This document shows, piece by piece, positions 14,100 to 25,088 of a DNA stretch of 64,000 bases. Location: the NCBI GenBank assembly GCA_905250115.1, contig CAJNOI010000018.1, positions 124,001 to 188,000 of the forward strand. Reading direction: 5' to 3'. Every line of letters starts with the position of its first letter. The stretch's first letter is position 1. Below the pieces are notes generated by a model. It was not told the origin of the DNA and ran no database searches. It saw nothing but the letters and a program-made list of their open reading frames with translations. The position numbers were made by a program, and so were the translations under genes. This DNA comes from Adineta steineri (taxonomy: Eukaryota > Rotifera > Eurotatoria > Adinetida > Adinetidae).

Positions 14100-14416
14100 A
14101 TGACTACACAACCACCAACAACAGGATACGATCCATTTACTGTTAAACCATTACAAGTTCGTACAAGACGAATATTTGCACCTACTGGTGGTTCAATTTC
14201 TTTTGCTACTGCTGTTTTTATTGCTGCTAGTTGGTCCGCGTGTTTTTATTTATTAGTACCACTTGAATATATTAGGTAAATAGGAAAAACAGAAAGATAT
14301 AAAATAAATTCAGTTTGTTTAATTTTAGACCTGATATAATCGGTTGGAATCGTAGTGCTCGCGCTCGTGAATTATTAACCAAAAAAGACGAAGAACAAAA
14401 AATAATCGTTAAATAA
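14100..14416 (+). CDS. Small single-pass membrane protein B (87 aa)
   Basis: Exons 14100-14275 and 14329-14416. N-terminal 30 residues are polar (MTTQPPTTGYDPFTVKPLQV, then RTRR), then one membrane segment near residues 36-54 (ISFATAVFIAASWSACFYLL), then a charged tail with EYIRPDIIGW and a Lys/Glu-rich end. The YxRPD-like sequence just after the helix recalls the complex III assembly microprotein brawnin (UQCC6), but this is weak. The ATG directly follows the stop of gene A; the TAA (14414-14416) is 1 nt from the ATG of gene C. Confidence 0.7.
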
Positions 14417-14417
14417 A

Positions 14418-14765
14418 ATGGGTTTATTCAGAGAAGGTCTTTTTGCTTTTCGTGGTCGAAGATTTATTGAATGGCTTTTTATGGATCGTCCTCAACTTCC
14501 TATATTGTTTGGTCTTTCATTCTATACTCTTTTCTATCTCAATTATAAATATGACTTACTTGCACGATGGAATGGTCAACAAACTTACAATGATTAGTAT
14601 GAATTTTTATTATTAAACTTCTTTTATTTATTATTCTTCTTATATAGTTCCTATGTTAAAGAAGCTGTTGAACGTGAACGTGCTCGTCTTGCTACTCTTT
14701 CATCTTCTCCAACACCTGTTTCTGCTTCACCTCAATCATCATTGTCTTCAACCGGTGCCAATTAA
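14418..14765 (+). CDS. Small single-pass membrane protein C (98 aa)
   Basis: Exons 14418-14596 and 14648-14765; the junction joins TA with T to restore a Tyr codon where the unspliced frame would stop (GAT TAG). Basic amphipathic N-terminus (MGLFREGLFAFRGRRFIEWL), a hydrophobic segment (about residues 26-42), then an Arg/Glu-rich helix (VKEAVERERARL) and a Ser/Pro tail. Looks like a mitochondrial inner-membrane accessory protein; family not recognised. Confidence 0.7.
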
Positions 14766-15550
14766 ATATGTTATCGATTGATGAACATTTTTCCCTCTTT
14801 TCTTTTTGTTGATTTATATGCACGTTTGAGAATCATGTCAAACATTTCATAGTTTGATCAGCCCTTTGCGTATCAGTAAATTAGATGATGATTTTCGTCC
14901 TATATTTTGTGTTTTCTTTTTGATATAAATTGTTTGAACTACCAACGAAATAAAATAAAACATTTAAAAATTAGATTAAATTTTGAATTATAGTCTTGAT
15001 TCAAACTATTGATGGAAAAAGGTGGCTAGATGACAATTGATAACACAACAAAAACAAAATATCGTTTTGTTGTTATAATGACAATGACAGAGAATAAAAA
15101 AAATGTTATGTTAGATTTTCTTTTTATCATAATAAAACAGAGATACAACCAGCATGTCTGCCTTACCTTATTTTCGTTAAAACTAACTTCTCCGAAAATC
15201 TTGAGGGTGTGTGTGTGGGTGAATGTGAGTGTGGGTATGAGTGTGGGTGTGGGTTTGTGTATGGGTGAGTGTGGGTGTGAGTGTGGGTATGGATGTGAGT
15301 GTGTGAGTAAATGTAAGTATGGATGTATAGGTACGGCTAATCTTCCTCCACGCCAACACCCTCACCCACACGACAAAACCTCTCGAGACAATTTATTCTT
15401 TTCGAGATTTTTCTTTTCCGGAGTACCTGACATATTCATAATGTCAGTACAAATGGAAATCAATATGAATAGCTTGTTTTCTGTTTATAATAAAATATTT
15501 ATTCTCTAATTCAACAAATATATTTTCTATTTACAAAAAAAACACACTAT
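14766..15550. other. Intergenic with GT-rich element
   Basis: 3' trailers of convergent genes, plus the GTGTGGGT-type inverted-repeat element at 15200-15373. A long open frame runs through this repeat but is repeat-driven. Confidence 0.5.
15200..15373. repeat. GT-rich inverted-repeat element, copy A
   Basis: Starts TTGAGGGTGTGTGTGTGGGT and ends CACCCTCACCCACAC, so the ends can pair. The body has many GTGTGGGT/GAGTGTGGGT units, then a core (GGATGTATAGGTACGG, TAATCTTC) that is nearly identical in copy B at 18329-18440. Confidence 0.75.
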
Positions 15551-17107
15551 TTATGAATCAAACAAAGCACCGAAACAAGGAATACCTTTCCGCCAAAGTG
15601 CGTTTGTTATTTCATTCGTAAATTTTTCATTTGAAACAATAAATACAGCATGGGAATTTGTTTTCCAAAAATGATCTTCAACTAATTGAACACCAGGTCG
15701 TCCATGGATTTTTGTATCATGTAAAGTAAAATGTGGTTGACGACTTTGAACTAATTTCCAAATATATTCACCATAATTATTTTCATGTTGTTTAGCAATC
15801 CATAGAATATGTGTATGACATGTAGGTAATGGATCTTTAATATAAGGTAATGCTGGTGCAATACCAGCACCTGTACATACAATTAACACCTTTTGATAAG
15901 CATGAATACTATACATAAAACCAAGACCTTTGATACGTCGAATCCAGATATGTTCTGGTAATTTATTCGTTTGATAATTTTCAGCTAATTTTTTTGTCCA
16001 ATCTCCAGCTGCTGCAACTAATATTGAATGTTGATCTGAACATGGATTAGTAAGAGCAATAGCAAATGCATGCCACTCATGTCCATCAAAAGATATACGT
16101 GTTGTTGAACCGTATGGATAAAGTGCTTGAGGAAATGTAATAACAGTTAAATCTTTTGATGGTTGACTAAACTGTGCTGAGACTTTACGTACCCAAATCC
16201 AAGGTAAAATAATAATGATAACAATGATTATTAAAATTATTACAGCTTCATTAAATAAAGCTTTTGTACTAAAAGATTGAAAGTTGTCTAATTGAAGAAA
16301 GATTACATGAACAATAAGTACGACTAAACATGTCCAACCAACATAACGATGAATATGTTCAAAAACATTATGAAAACGGCGACGTATGATTGGCATTGCT
16401 GTCAATGAAAGAAATATAACAAAAAATAAAATAATGCCACCACTAATTCGTACAACTAAACCATGCCATTCACAACTAAGAGATATTAATAACCAGAAAA
16501 AAGTAGCAATTGCTGATGAAACATGAAGTCCACCAATGCAATGTAACATTCGATTAAATTCATATTTAAAATACGGAATTACTCCAACAAAACAATGGAG
16601 TAGAGAGATAAAGATTTCATTTCGTACTAGAACACCAAATAATAATTCAAATATCGCTATTGTACCAGCTGATGTTTCAATTTTATGAGTAAAATAGAGT
16701 ACACACAGTACAACTGTAATTAAGACGTGAATGACAAGCCACACTTGATGGCAAGTTAAAAAATCAGGAACTATACGACGAATAAACGTCTCTACAGTAT
16801 GCATTTTCATAGTAGTTGGTTGAATCAATTCATCGTCGAGATTTATTCTAACTTCACCATGTTGCCGAATTGGTGAAATATCAGATAATGATTCACTTTC
16901 AGTTGAATTTTCATCACTTTCAATACTATAATCATCAATCGAGGTAAATGCTGTTATACAATCAGATATAAATCGTTTTCGCTGAACAGGAGCAGCAGGA
17001 TGATCAGATACAGCACGCCGAAATCTATTCAAATGCGGCATAATTGCAGCAGCTGCATGTTGAAATTTTTCCAATGAATGAGTACTTTTATAATTATCGG
17101 TTGCCAT
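15551..17107 (-). CDS. TmpA-like membrane flavoprotein (ferric-reductase-like), intronless
   Basis: 518 aa from ATG 17107 to TAA 15551 without an intron. The N-terminal 110 residues are Ser/Glu-rich and cytosolic in character. A multi-pass core follows (about residues 125-310) with hydrophobic helices and HCIGGLHVSSAIATFFWLL, HVFEHIHRYVGW-like histidines and a Val/Ile run. The C-terminal 200 residues have the shape of a flavin/pyridine-nucleotide reductase module: FDGHEWHAFAIA, IKGLGFMYS and the nucleotide loop VCTGAGIAPALPYI. This plan matches fungal TmpA and the membrane-reductase part of fungal NRPS-like proteins. The absence of introns among intron-dense neighbours and the fungal/bacterial family distribution make horizontal origin likely; alternatively a retrocopy. 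Substrate is unknown. Confidence 0.75.
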   Translation of the reverse strand: MATDNYKSTHSLEKFQHAAAAIMPHLNRFRRAVSDHPAAPVQRKRFISDCITAFTSIDDYSIESDENSTESESLSDISPIRQHGEVRINLDDELIQPTTMKMHTVETFIRRIVPDFLTCHQVWLVIHVLITVVLCVLYFTHKIETSAGTIAIFELLFGVLVRNEIFISLLHCFVGVIPYFKYEFNRMLHCIGGLHVSSAIATFFWLLISLSCEWHGLVVRISGGIILFFVIFLSLTAMPIIRRRFHNVFEHIHRYVGWTCLVVLIVHVIFLQLDNFQSFSTKALFNEAVIILIIIVIIIILPWIWVRKVSAQFSQPSKDLTVITFPQALYPYGSTTRISFDGHEWHAFAIALTNPCSDQHSILVAAAGDWTKKLAENYQTNKLPEHIWIRRIKGLGFMYSIHAYQKVLIVCTGAGIAPALPYIKDPLPTCHTHILWIAKQHENNYGEYIWKLVQSRQPHFTLHDTKIHGRPGVQLVEDHFWKTNSHAVFIVSNEKFTNEITNALWRKGIPCFGALFDS

Positions 17108-20100
17108 TTCACGAGTTGAATATTGAGCTTCGAATTAAAAATATTCTTCTGTTCCCAGTGATGTAGAATGAAGTTTATGTGGGATTTAAATACCATTTTA
17201 TAAGATATAGTATAAGAATTTTCCATGATATTTTAAGACATCAGAAGCCTTGAGTCATTCATGTCAGAAATCTTCCAACATAGTAAGATACTGCAATCAT
17301 GCATTACATTAACTTAGATATTTTTGAAGTCACCAATGTATGATTTTTGTTGTATTTTACAGTTGTCTGTAATACATTGCTTCAGATGTGAGTCATGAAG
17401 TTTACCTTGTTGTCTCAAGCTGTTTCGTTCTGTTTTATAGACTTTTATTTAAAAAAATACAATCTTCGTATTTTTCATGTAATCTAAATATCATACATTG
17501 ACGCACGATGTCGATGATGAAAAAAGGAAGTGCCTATATAGGTACATGTGTGCATCTCTAGTTGACTATGGACATATAGGTAATTATAACCATCTCGTTA
17601 GTAAATATGACATTATATTATTATTTTATATATATTTCTTCATTAATATAAATTACATGTTTTATCTTTTTTATGATTTTATTTTAAAAACAAATTCGCA
17701 ATATAATCAAGCCGATCGTTGAATTACTCGTCATCCATTTTTTATACGTCTTCTAACAGAATCACTACGATGGCATATATATATATTACATTTTAGTATT
17801 AAAAGTGATCGAAGAGTCTTTTCATTGATTTTTGTCGAAGAATGTTTAATATTCACTAGTTGATAATACTCAGGGAATAAAAAAAATGAAGTAAATTACA
17901 TTAAATGATAAATCGGAAATTATATTGATGTATTTTATTTTCATTGGTTGAAATAAAAATCTGTATTAAACTCATTCCGTGTTTTTCACGAAAATTTGCA
18001 TTTGTATTAGTAAAAATGACATATTTCAAAAATCATGTTCTTTTCATCATCCGAAATGTCATTTTTTTTTATCGTCCTTGTCTCACAAACGTCATTATTT
18101 TTTATTGTCTGGGTAGTTAATGCATCAATTTTTATGAATGAAGAATTACCACGAACACGAATAAATCCTTCGATTTAAATATACTATCAAAATGGACTTT
18201 TTATATTAAACGTTAAGAATGAGATTATATTAAAACAATCTATTTGATTCGAAAGGGTTAAAGTGAAAAGTAATCAATTTATCTTGATGAAGGTTATGTT
18301 ATCAGATTGTCAACTATTAGATTTTTCTCTTGAGGGTGTGGGTGTGAATGTGTAGGTGAGGATGAATGTAAGTGTGGATGTATAGGTACGGGTAATCTTC
18401 GTCCACGTCAATATCCTCACCCACACCCACACCCACATCCTTAAATCATCGTCACCATGTCTACTTCCTATAAGTAAGTATCTAATACCTTTATCTACTA
18501 AAGGTTAATCTTGTATACAACCATGTTCTTCTGTTTATATCACTCTTTAGTCATATCATCATCTTTAAAATGATCATTCGACAAAAAGAAATTACTCAAA
18601 AAAAACAATTCTCATTCAATTCGGTATAAATACCCTTCTAAGACTAGCTGTTAATGATTGACGTATGACAAATTGATATATTAAATACTTGTCTTATTCG
18701 ATCTAATAAATATGGCGTCAGAGGTTATTTAGTAAACATTAACAAACTAAACAAATATTTTTTCACCGTCAATAACATTTCTTTGTACTTGAATAATATA
18801 TCTTTTATGATATATTTCGGTAAAATATCATTTTTCTTTATTGTTTATCAGTGTCAATAGGTGAGTAATTGATGTATTGAAAGCAATCAACATATAGTAT
18901 TTACTACCGAAATGTAATATCTTTATATTTCATTCTTGCAAATAGTAGATAGAATCAAATATATGATTTAATCTAAATTATGATATTCATATATGTACCG
19001 ATAAATTCATTCTAGTGGAAGTCTTTGCAGACATACATACACTTAACATTTCTTGCATCTATAGAATAATAAGTAGAATGTTCCTGAATTCTTGTACTTG
19101 ATCTTTTAGGTCTAGTACAAGTCGTACAACTAATAATTAAATTGAGGAAAAAACATGAAGTATTTTGACAATAGAATGAATCTGATACGAATAAACCAAT
19201 TATATATAGAGAAGGCAATAGTTTTTTCACTGCTTATTATATTACAAGCAAAATAATTTTATTAATTATTTTATGAATGGCCTCTTAAAGATATGATATA
19301 TATCCTATTTGACATTGCCGATACTCTTCAAATCGATAGAAATCATTTATCTTTACTGAAGATCCTTTTTTTTCATATTCTTTTAAAAAACACTTGTAAA
19401 AGTCAAAATTTTGTTGTTTTATGTTCATTCAGAACTTATGTCCTTGGAATCGCTTTGATTTGGACGATTAATCGTGATTTTCCTAAAACAAATCGTGATG
19501 AATCACACGATTAATCAGCTTGTCAATTGCGATAAAATCACCGAGTTTTTCGTGATTCTCATCCCGTGGGAATATAATCTAGTAAGGAAGTTCTTATCAT
19601 TTATATATGAAATCAAGCTTGAAAAGGTTGAAAGTGTTACAACAGAAAATGCAATCGTTCTGATCTTTTTATAATTTGTTGACATACGTAAAATGAGAAT
19701 AGAAAGCGGCACGTTATATTTATATGTTTGTTGATATTATCAGCAAAAATAGAACTAATAAACGTTTCTGTCATTCTGGCTAGAACTAATGGGATCTGTT
19801 ATCCTTAAGTAATATAATAGACAAGACAATAGTAAGCTATCAAAACCATAGATATGGAAAGAACATTTGGACATCCTGTTCTATGTTGGTATCATTATAT
19901 GCACAGTAGGTTTATCTCACGAAGAAAGATCACTGAATTCTTTGTTCTCTAACAACACATAAGGTTTTCATTTTGGATGAGTTCATAATCAAGAAAAATT
20001 ATCGGTATTAATTCGTCAATAGAAGAAAAACAGAACAGGAAAAAAAGAGAGCTTAGTTAGTATTCTACAAGTAAGAGGAAATTATTCATACAATCCACAT

Positions 20101-20535
20101 ATATATCATTATCAACGATTCTCGTTGACTTCATGTCAATTGAAGATTAAACAATGCTGTCAATAAATAACGTACGTGATATTATTTTCTTTAAATTATA
20201 AATTTATAAAAAATAAGAAAACAAATATATATGGTCTATTAGACATTCAATCTTCTGCTATTGAGTTTTACTTTCAATACAAGAAGAAAATCAAAGAGAC
20301 ACAGAGAGAGAGCGAGAGAGAGAGAGCGATAAACATATATATGATGAATGTAATATAATTATCTATCTTCCTCCATAAATTAAAGCAAAAGGCCATTTTG
20401 ACATATGACTATCGGAAATAGTGCGACTCTAAAAAAAACTTCTCCGGATATGTCTCGTTCATTAAAAAAATTGTTACTGAGTATTTCCTTAAAAAAATTT
20501 CAGTTAGTAGAAACTAATTCAAATAAGAATTTATT
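17108..20535. other. Gene-poor stretch of 3.4 kb
   Basis: A+T-rich DNA with no supported coding. Contains GT-rich element copy B at 18329-18440 and a (GA)n tract at 20297-20328. Confidence 0.5.
18329..18440. repeat. GT-rich inverted-repeat element, copy B
   Basis: Begins CTCTTGAGGGTGTGGGTGTG and ends ACACCCACACCCACATCC. Core GGATGTATAGGTACGGGTAA and TCTTCGTCCACG match copy A with a few changes. Confidence 0.75.
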
Positions 20536-21888
20536 ATGGTAGACTATGTATTATTTCGATTAATAGAAAAACCATTTTCTTTTATATGTTTATTTAGGAT
20601 AAACAAACAGACGATTTTGATCTATATTTACCAATACTTACAATAACACCTGATTCTGATATATTTTCTCTTAATTTTTCATCGAATTTTGACTCATCAT
20701 TAACATCCATGTGGAATAAGACAGGTCTACTCCTAACTCCCCATGAAAATATCAATTTACATCGCCATCCAATTCTCTATGGTACAGCAATCTATGCTCT
20801 TCTACTTATCATTGTCGGTACCATAGGTTAGTATATAGAAAAATAACACGATTTTAATATAAATTCTATATTATTCCTAGGTAATGCGTTAACTATAATT
20901 ATTCTTCTTCGTCGTAATTTACGACAATATACAACAATGCGTTATTTAACAGCCGTTGCAACTGCTGACCTTTGTTCATTATATTCATGGAATTTAAATT
21001 TATTTTATAAACATTTAATTAATCCTTATCAAAATGATCTTGAAGATAATTCAATTTTCTTATGTCGTTTAATATCATTTATTGCATTTGTTAGTTTAGA
21101 ATTATCATCATGGTATTTAACATTAGTTAGTGTTGATCGATGTTTAAATATACATTTTTTATTTTGGAATCGACAATTAGGTCGTGCTGATCGTTCAACT
21201 TATATTATTCTTATTGTAACAATTATAATTATATCACTTAATATTCATTTACTTTTTTTAAATGGTTACCAACAACCAAATTGTGTTCCATATGCAAAAC
21301 GTACTTGTTATGTATGTTATGCACGTTTAAATGATCGACATTATATATTTCCTAAATGGGAAAAAATTCATGTTATCATATATAATGTTATACCTTTTTC
21401 TATAATGCTTGTATCAAACTGTTTTATTATTCGTCGTTCATTATCAACAGCAAAAAAACAACGATCATTCTCAGTTGATTGTAGAAATACTAGTTCATTT
21501 CGAAATGGTACTAATCGTCAACGTAAACAACGACAATTAACCTATATACTTTTATCAGTCACATTTTTATTTGTTTTTTTAACAACACCAGTTATGATAT
21601 ATAATGTCTTTTTAAGAAATCATATACAAGATCGTAAACCACTTAAATATATTGTCTTAGGAATACTTTTATGTATACAATTTACAAGTCACGCCGTAAG
21701 TGTTTATTTATATTATATATATTAATCAATTTTCTTCCTTTTTTATTGATTAGATAAATTTTTTTGTTTATTGTTTTGGTGCATCAAAATTTCGTCATGA
21801 ACTTAATGCATTTTTTTCATCATCTACACGACAAAAACAACATCATCAACTTCTTACAAGAACTCGTTCAACTCTACAATCATCTTAA
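20536..21888 (+). CDS. Rhodopsin-family G protein-coupled receptor
   Basis: Likely a neuropeptide-type receptor in the plasma membrane. Exons 20536-20538 (ATG only, tentative), 20598-20826, 20881-21695 and 21754-21888 give about 393 aa. The N-terminal 70 residues are extracellular with N-glycosylation sites (NFS, NKT). TM1 carries the GN pair (GTIGNALTIIILLRR), TM2 TADLCSLY, and TM3 ends SVDRCLNI, so the usual D/E-R-Y is D-R-C. The third loop is basic and Gln/Arg-rich (RQRKQRQLT), and TM7 reads HAINFFVYC in place of NPxxY. Extracellular Cys are present after TM2 and in loop 2. These variants are common in fast-evolving invertebrate receptors. The ligand cannot be inferred. The first exon is the least certain part. 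Confidence 0.85.
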
Positions 21889-22729
21889 GAAGCAAGAAAA
21901 TTAAATCGATCAATCATTTACTGAATTTATCTTTAGGCAAATTTATTCATAATATCCTTCACAATAATTATAATAGCAATCATGCGACTTATTATTATAT
22001 TTTCATTTGATTATCTTTATTAAAAAACAAATCTTATTTTTTTAAAGCTAGAATGTTTTTTAATTTGTAAATAAATTTATTCATGTAATCGAAAACTAAT
22101 GAATAATAATAACAACTCAAGAAGATAACTTATATAATATAGAGAAAACAATATTTTTCTATATAAATAAATTGTTCTCTGGATTCTCTATTATTGGATA
22201 TAATATTAATTTTTAAATTAGTACCTTTTTGTTTGAGAAAAAAAAACAACTGTAGTTATAATTTTATTATATTTGTCATCTGGTTGAAAGTGCATGATAT
22301 ATTCTCTGACAATAACGAGGCACTTGTGACCGCTTGCTTTTTCTCTTGAATAAGAACATTTTTAGATAGATGATTAAATAAAAATATATACATGAATATA
22401 AGAAAACTAAATGATTTTTATATACGTATATAGCTGGTTGTTGTGTCGTCACGTGATTGTTCCCATTGTAATGAAAAATAATAGTTAAAATCACATGATA
22501 ATGCAACAGCCGGCTACATAGGCAATTATTTTCATTTTATTCGTATTATTTTTTTATTAAATACGTAATAACGAAGTACATTTAACTAATATAATTGTAT
22601 GAAACTATATCTATTGAGTTTATTATCATATTACAATATCAGTAAGCATAATACAAATATTGCTAAATGATTATTTGTATATCTTAGGATGACCAGTTTC
22701 AGTTTACTGATTACGGAAATTATAAGACC

Positions 22730-22885
22730 GAGTTCACTGTGACACAGTTTGTACTAGGGCATGGAAGACACTGAAAGGTCGACTTTCACAAATGGTCTAT
22801 ACATATCCATATCGGTAAATGTCAGTGCTGTCAGGTCTTTAATATGCCCTCTACCGATGTAGTGAATGTTACAGTGGACTCACTG
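22730..22885. repeat. Diverged foldback element
   Basis: Left arm (GAGTTCACTGTGACA, AGGGCATGGAAGACACTGA) is the imperfect reverse complement of the right arm (TCAGGTCTTTAATATGCCCT, TTACAGTGGACTC), with about 45 bp between. Confidence 0.55.
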
Positions 22886-22942
22886 ATGACGAATAAGTGA
22901 CATTTTTACAGTAATTGCATCGACACTGCTCATCTTTGTATT

Positions 22943-23426
22943 TATCCCCCTGAAAAAAAAATAATTCGACTTGATAGTTTCGATGTATTGGCACTATAAA
23001 TTAACATTTTGAGAAATGTAATTATATATTTGAATAGCCCGTAGAATTCTTTAACATTTCATACTTTCCCAACCTTCATTAGATATTATTCATGTACCCT
23101 AACTTTCACATTTTGTATATCTTTAATCGTTTTTATTTAGAGAATAGATGAGTGAAAATAATAAATGGTTACGTCTCTATTGTTCCCTTTCATATATCTA
23201 ATGAAGGTTGGAAAAGTATGGAGTGATAGAGAATTTCATGAAAATTTGAGTATGATAATGTCTTTAATTTATTACCAAGGGATAAATACAATTCAACACT
23301 TATGTATATAAGGTTATACAAAGTTTCACGGGCTATTCAAATATATAATTATTCTTCTCTAAATGTCGATTGATAGTGCCAATACATTCAGAATGCCGAG
23401 TGAAACTACGTTTTTCTCAGGGGATA
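22943..23426. mobile_element. Foldback / MITE-like element with long inverted arms
   Basis: Arms 22943-23090 and 23195-23426 are inverted copies: GATGTATTGGCACTAT, ATTATATATTTGAATAGCCC and CCAACCTTCATTAGATAT recur in reverse complement. The right arm carries about 100 bp of extra sequence. There is no coding inside. A target duplication was not identified. Confidence 0.65.
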
Positions 23427-23827
23427 TCATATATTTTATTTCCGAATTCATTTTAAACTGATGAATACAGTTAAAGTTGTAAATTCACATGATAAAAATA
23501 AATTTGCTAGTTTCCTTTAATACTTTACGTTCTATTCTATGCAATATATCGTAACACAATCAATATACTATCAGTGCAAATATTATTAATCTTGGCGAAT
23601 TTAATTCTTACGTTTTTTCTCATAAGTTACTTAGAATAATAGACCAGGTGTTTTTGTTCTCACGAGTCACACCCTTAATGTGAAAAAAGAAGGAGTGACA
23701 AAAGATTTTCAATCGATATCACTATACAATTATAAATTGTGCTTATAAGATAGAATATTCTTCTTCGTTTCTATTTTTACTCTTTAATCTTTATTTAATT
23801 CAAGATTCGATTATTTAATAAAACAAT

Positions 23828-24799
23828 ATGGCTGTAAACGGTTCTAGTATTTGGAAATATGCTGATAAAAATGAAATTGGTGTTACTTGTGTTGCTTTTA
23901 GCGGTGGTCAACCGAAAGAAGGAGTCGATTTAGGACCAGAATATGTCTTGAAAGCTAATTTAGTTGAACAACTTCAAGACATGAAATATAATGTAGTATT
24001 AACAGGTGGTAAAGTTCAACATTACAAAGAATTTTTCCCTGAATCTGATGAACCAGTTGGTATTATTAAACGACCACGTACCGTTGGTATAGTCAATAAA
24101 ATTCTTGCAGATCAAGTTTATGAACATATTAAAGAAGGACGATTAGCATTACAAATTGGAGGAGATCATTCAATGGCCATTGGAACAATTAGTGGTGTTG
24201 CAAGAGGAATTAAAGAACGTTTTCAACAAGATATTAAAGTTATTTGGGTAGATGCTCATGCTGATATCAATACCCCTGAAACAACAGAAACTGGAAATAT
24301 ACATGGTATGCCTGTCTCTTTTCTTATGGGTCTTGTCAAGGGAAAATTCGAAGGATTAGATTGGATTGAACCATGTTTAAAACCTGAAAATCTCGTTTAT
24401 ATTGGTTTACGTGATGTTGATAAACTTGAAAAACAAATTTTAAAAGAAAATAAGATTAAATCTTTTTCTATGCATGAAATTGATCGATATGGAATTGGTC
24501 AAGTTCTGGATATGACTATCGAACATTTATCTAAAGGTGATCGTGGTGAATCACCAATTCATGTTTCATTTGATATTGATGCACTTGATCCAAGTGTTGC
24601 TGGAAGTACAGGTACTCCAGTACGAGGTGGATTAACATTTCGTGAAGGACATTATCTATTAGAAGCTTTACATTCAACTGGACGATTAGTTGCACTAGAT
24701 ATGGTTGAATTAAATCCTGCAATAGGTGATCATTGTGAAGATACAATTGCTATTGGATGTAGTCTTATTCGCGCAACCTTTGGTGAGTCTCTTCTGTAA
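23828..24799 (+). CDS. arg: Arginase
   Basis: Manganese enzyme hydrolysing L-arginine to ornithine and urea. 323 aa, single exon, usual length for the family. Manganese ligands and loops are present: GGDHSMAIG, WVDAHADINTPET, GNIHGMPVSF and SFDIDALDPS, plus the C-terminal DMVELNPAIGD. No mitochondrial presequence is evident, so a cytosolic form is likely. ATG context is AACAATATGG; AATAAA follows at about 24825. The gene lacks introns, unlike most neighbours, which could reflect intron loss, a retrocopy or transfer. Confidence 0.97.
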   Translation: MAVNGSSIWKYADKNEIGVTCVAFSGGQPKEGVDLGPEYVLKANLVEQLQDMKYNVVLTGGKVQHYKEFFPESDEPVGIIKRPRTVGIVNKILADQVYEHIKEGRLALQIGGDHSMAIGTISGVARGIKERFQQDIKVIWVDAHADINTPETTETGNIHGMPVSFLMGLVKGKFEGLDWIEPCLKPENLVYIGLRDVDKLEKQILKENKIKSFSMHEIDRYGIGQVLDMTIEHLSKGDRGESPIHVSFDIDALDPSVAGSTGTPVRGGLTFREGHYLLEALHSTGRLVALDMVELNPAIGDHCEDTIAIGCSLIRATFGESLL

Positions 24800-25088
24800 G
24801 AGTTTTTGTTTTTCTATATAAAACAATAAAATTATTTTTTTTTGTTCTTAATGGTTATTTGAAAGTAAAAAAATTTTGATTTTCAATAAAAGCAAATAGT
24901 ATATTATTTTATTCTTTTTTAAATACAATACGGTGGATTCATTACAAAAATTAAAACGAAAAATAAATATGTAAACAATTAAAGATATTTGATAAAATAA
25001 AAGGCAAATAACGGAATGATGATGATTTAACTTGACATTAAAAGCAGATCGATATACGACGTAAAAATAAAGAATTTTTTTTTGCTGT

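Larger units (their letters stand above)
21889..23827. other. Intergenic with two foldback elements
   Basis: Contains inverted-repeat structures at 22730-22885 and 22943-23426 and otherwise A+T-rich DNA. The arginase promoter is in the last 300 bp. Confidence 0.5.

Noticed and set aside
15030-15509. 159-codon frame encoding Gly/Cys/Val-rich repeats
   Set aside because: The frame exists because the GTGTGGGT-type repeat lacks stop codons; it is part of the repeat element.
19012-19230. Minus-strand frame resembling a small secreted Cys peptide
   Set aside because: It has no ATG at the start (GTG), no promoter and no second support.
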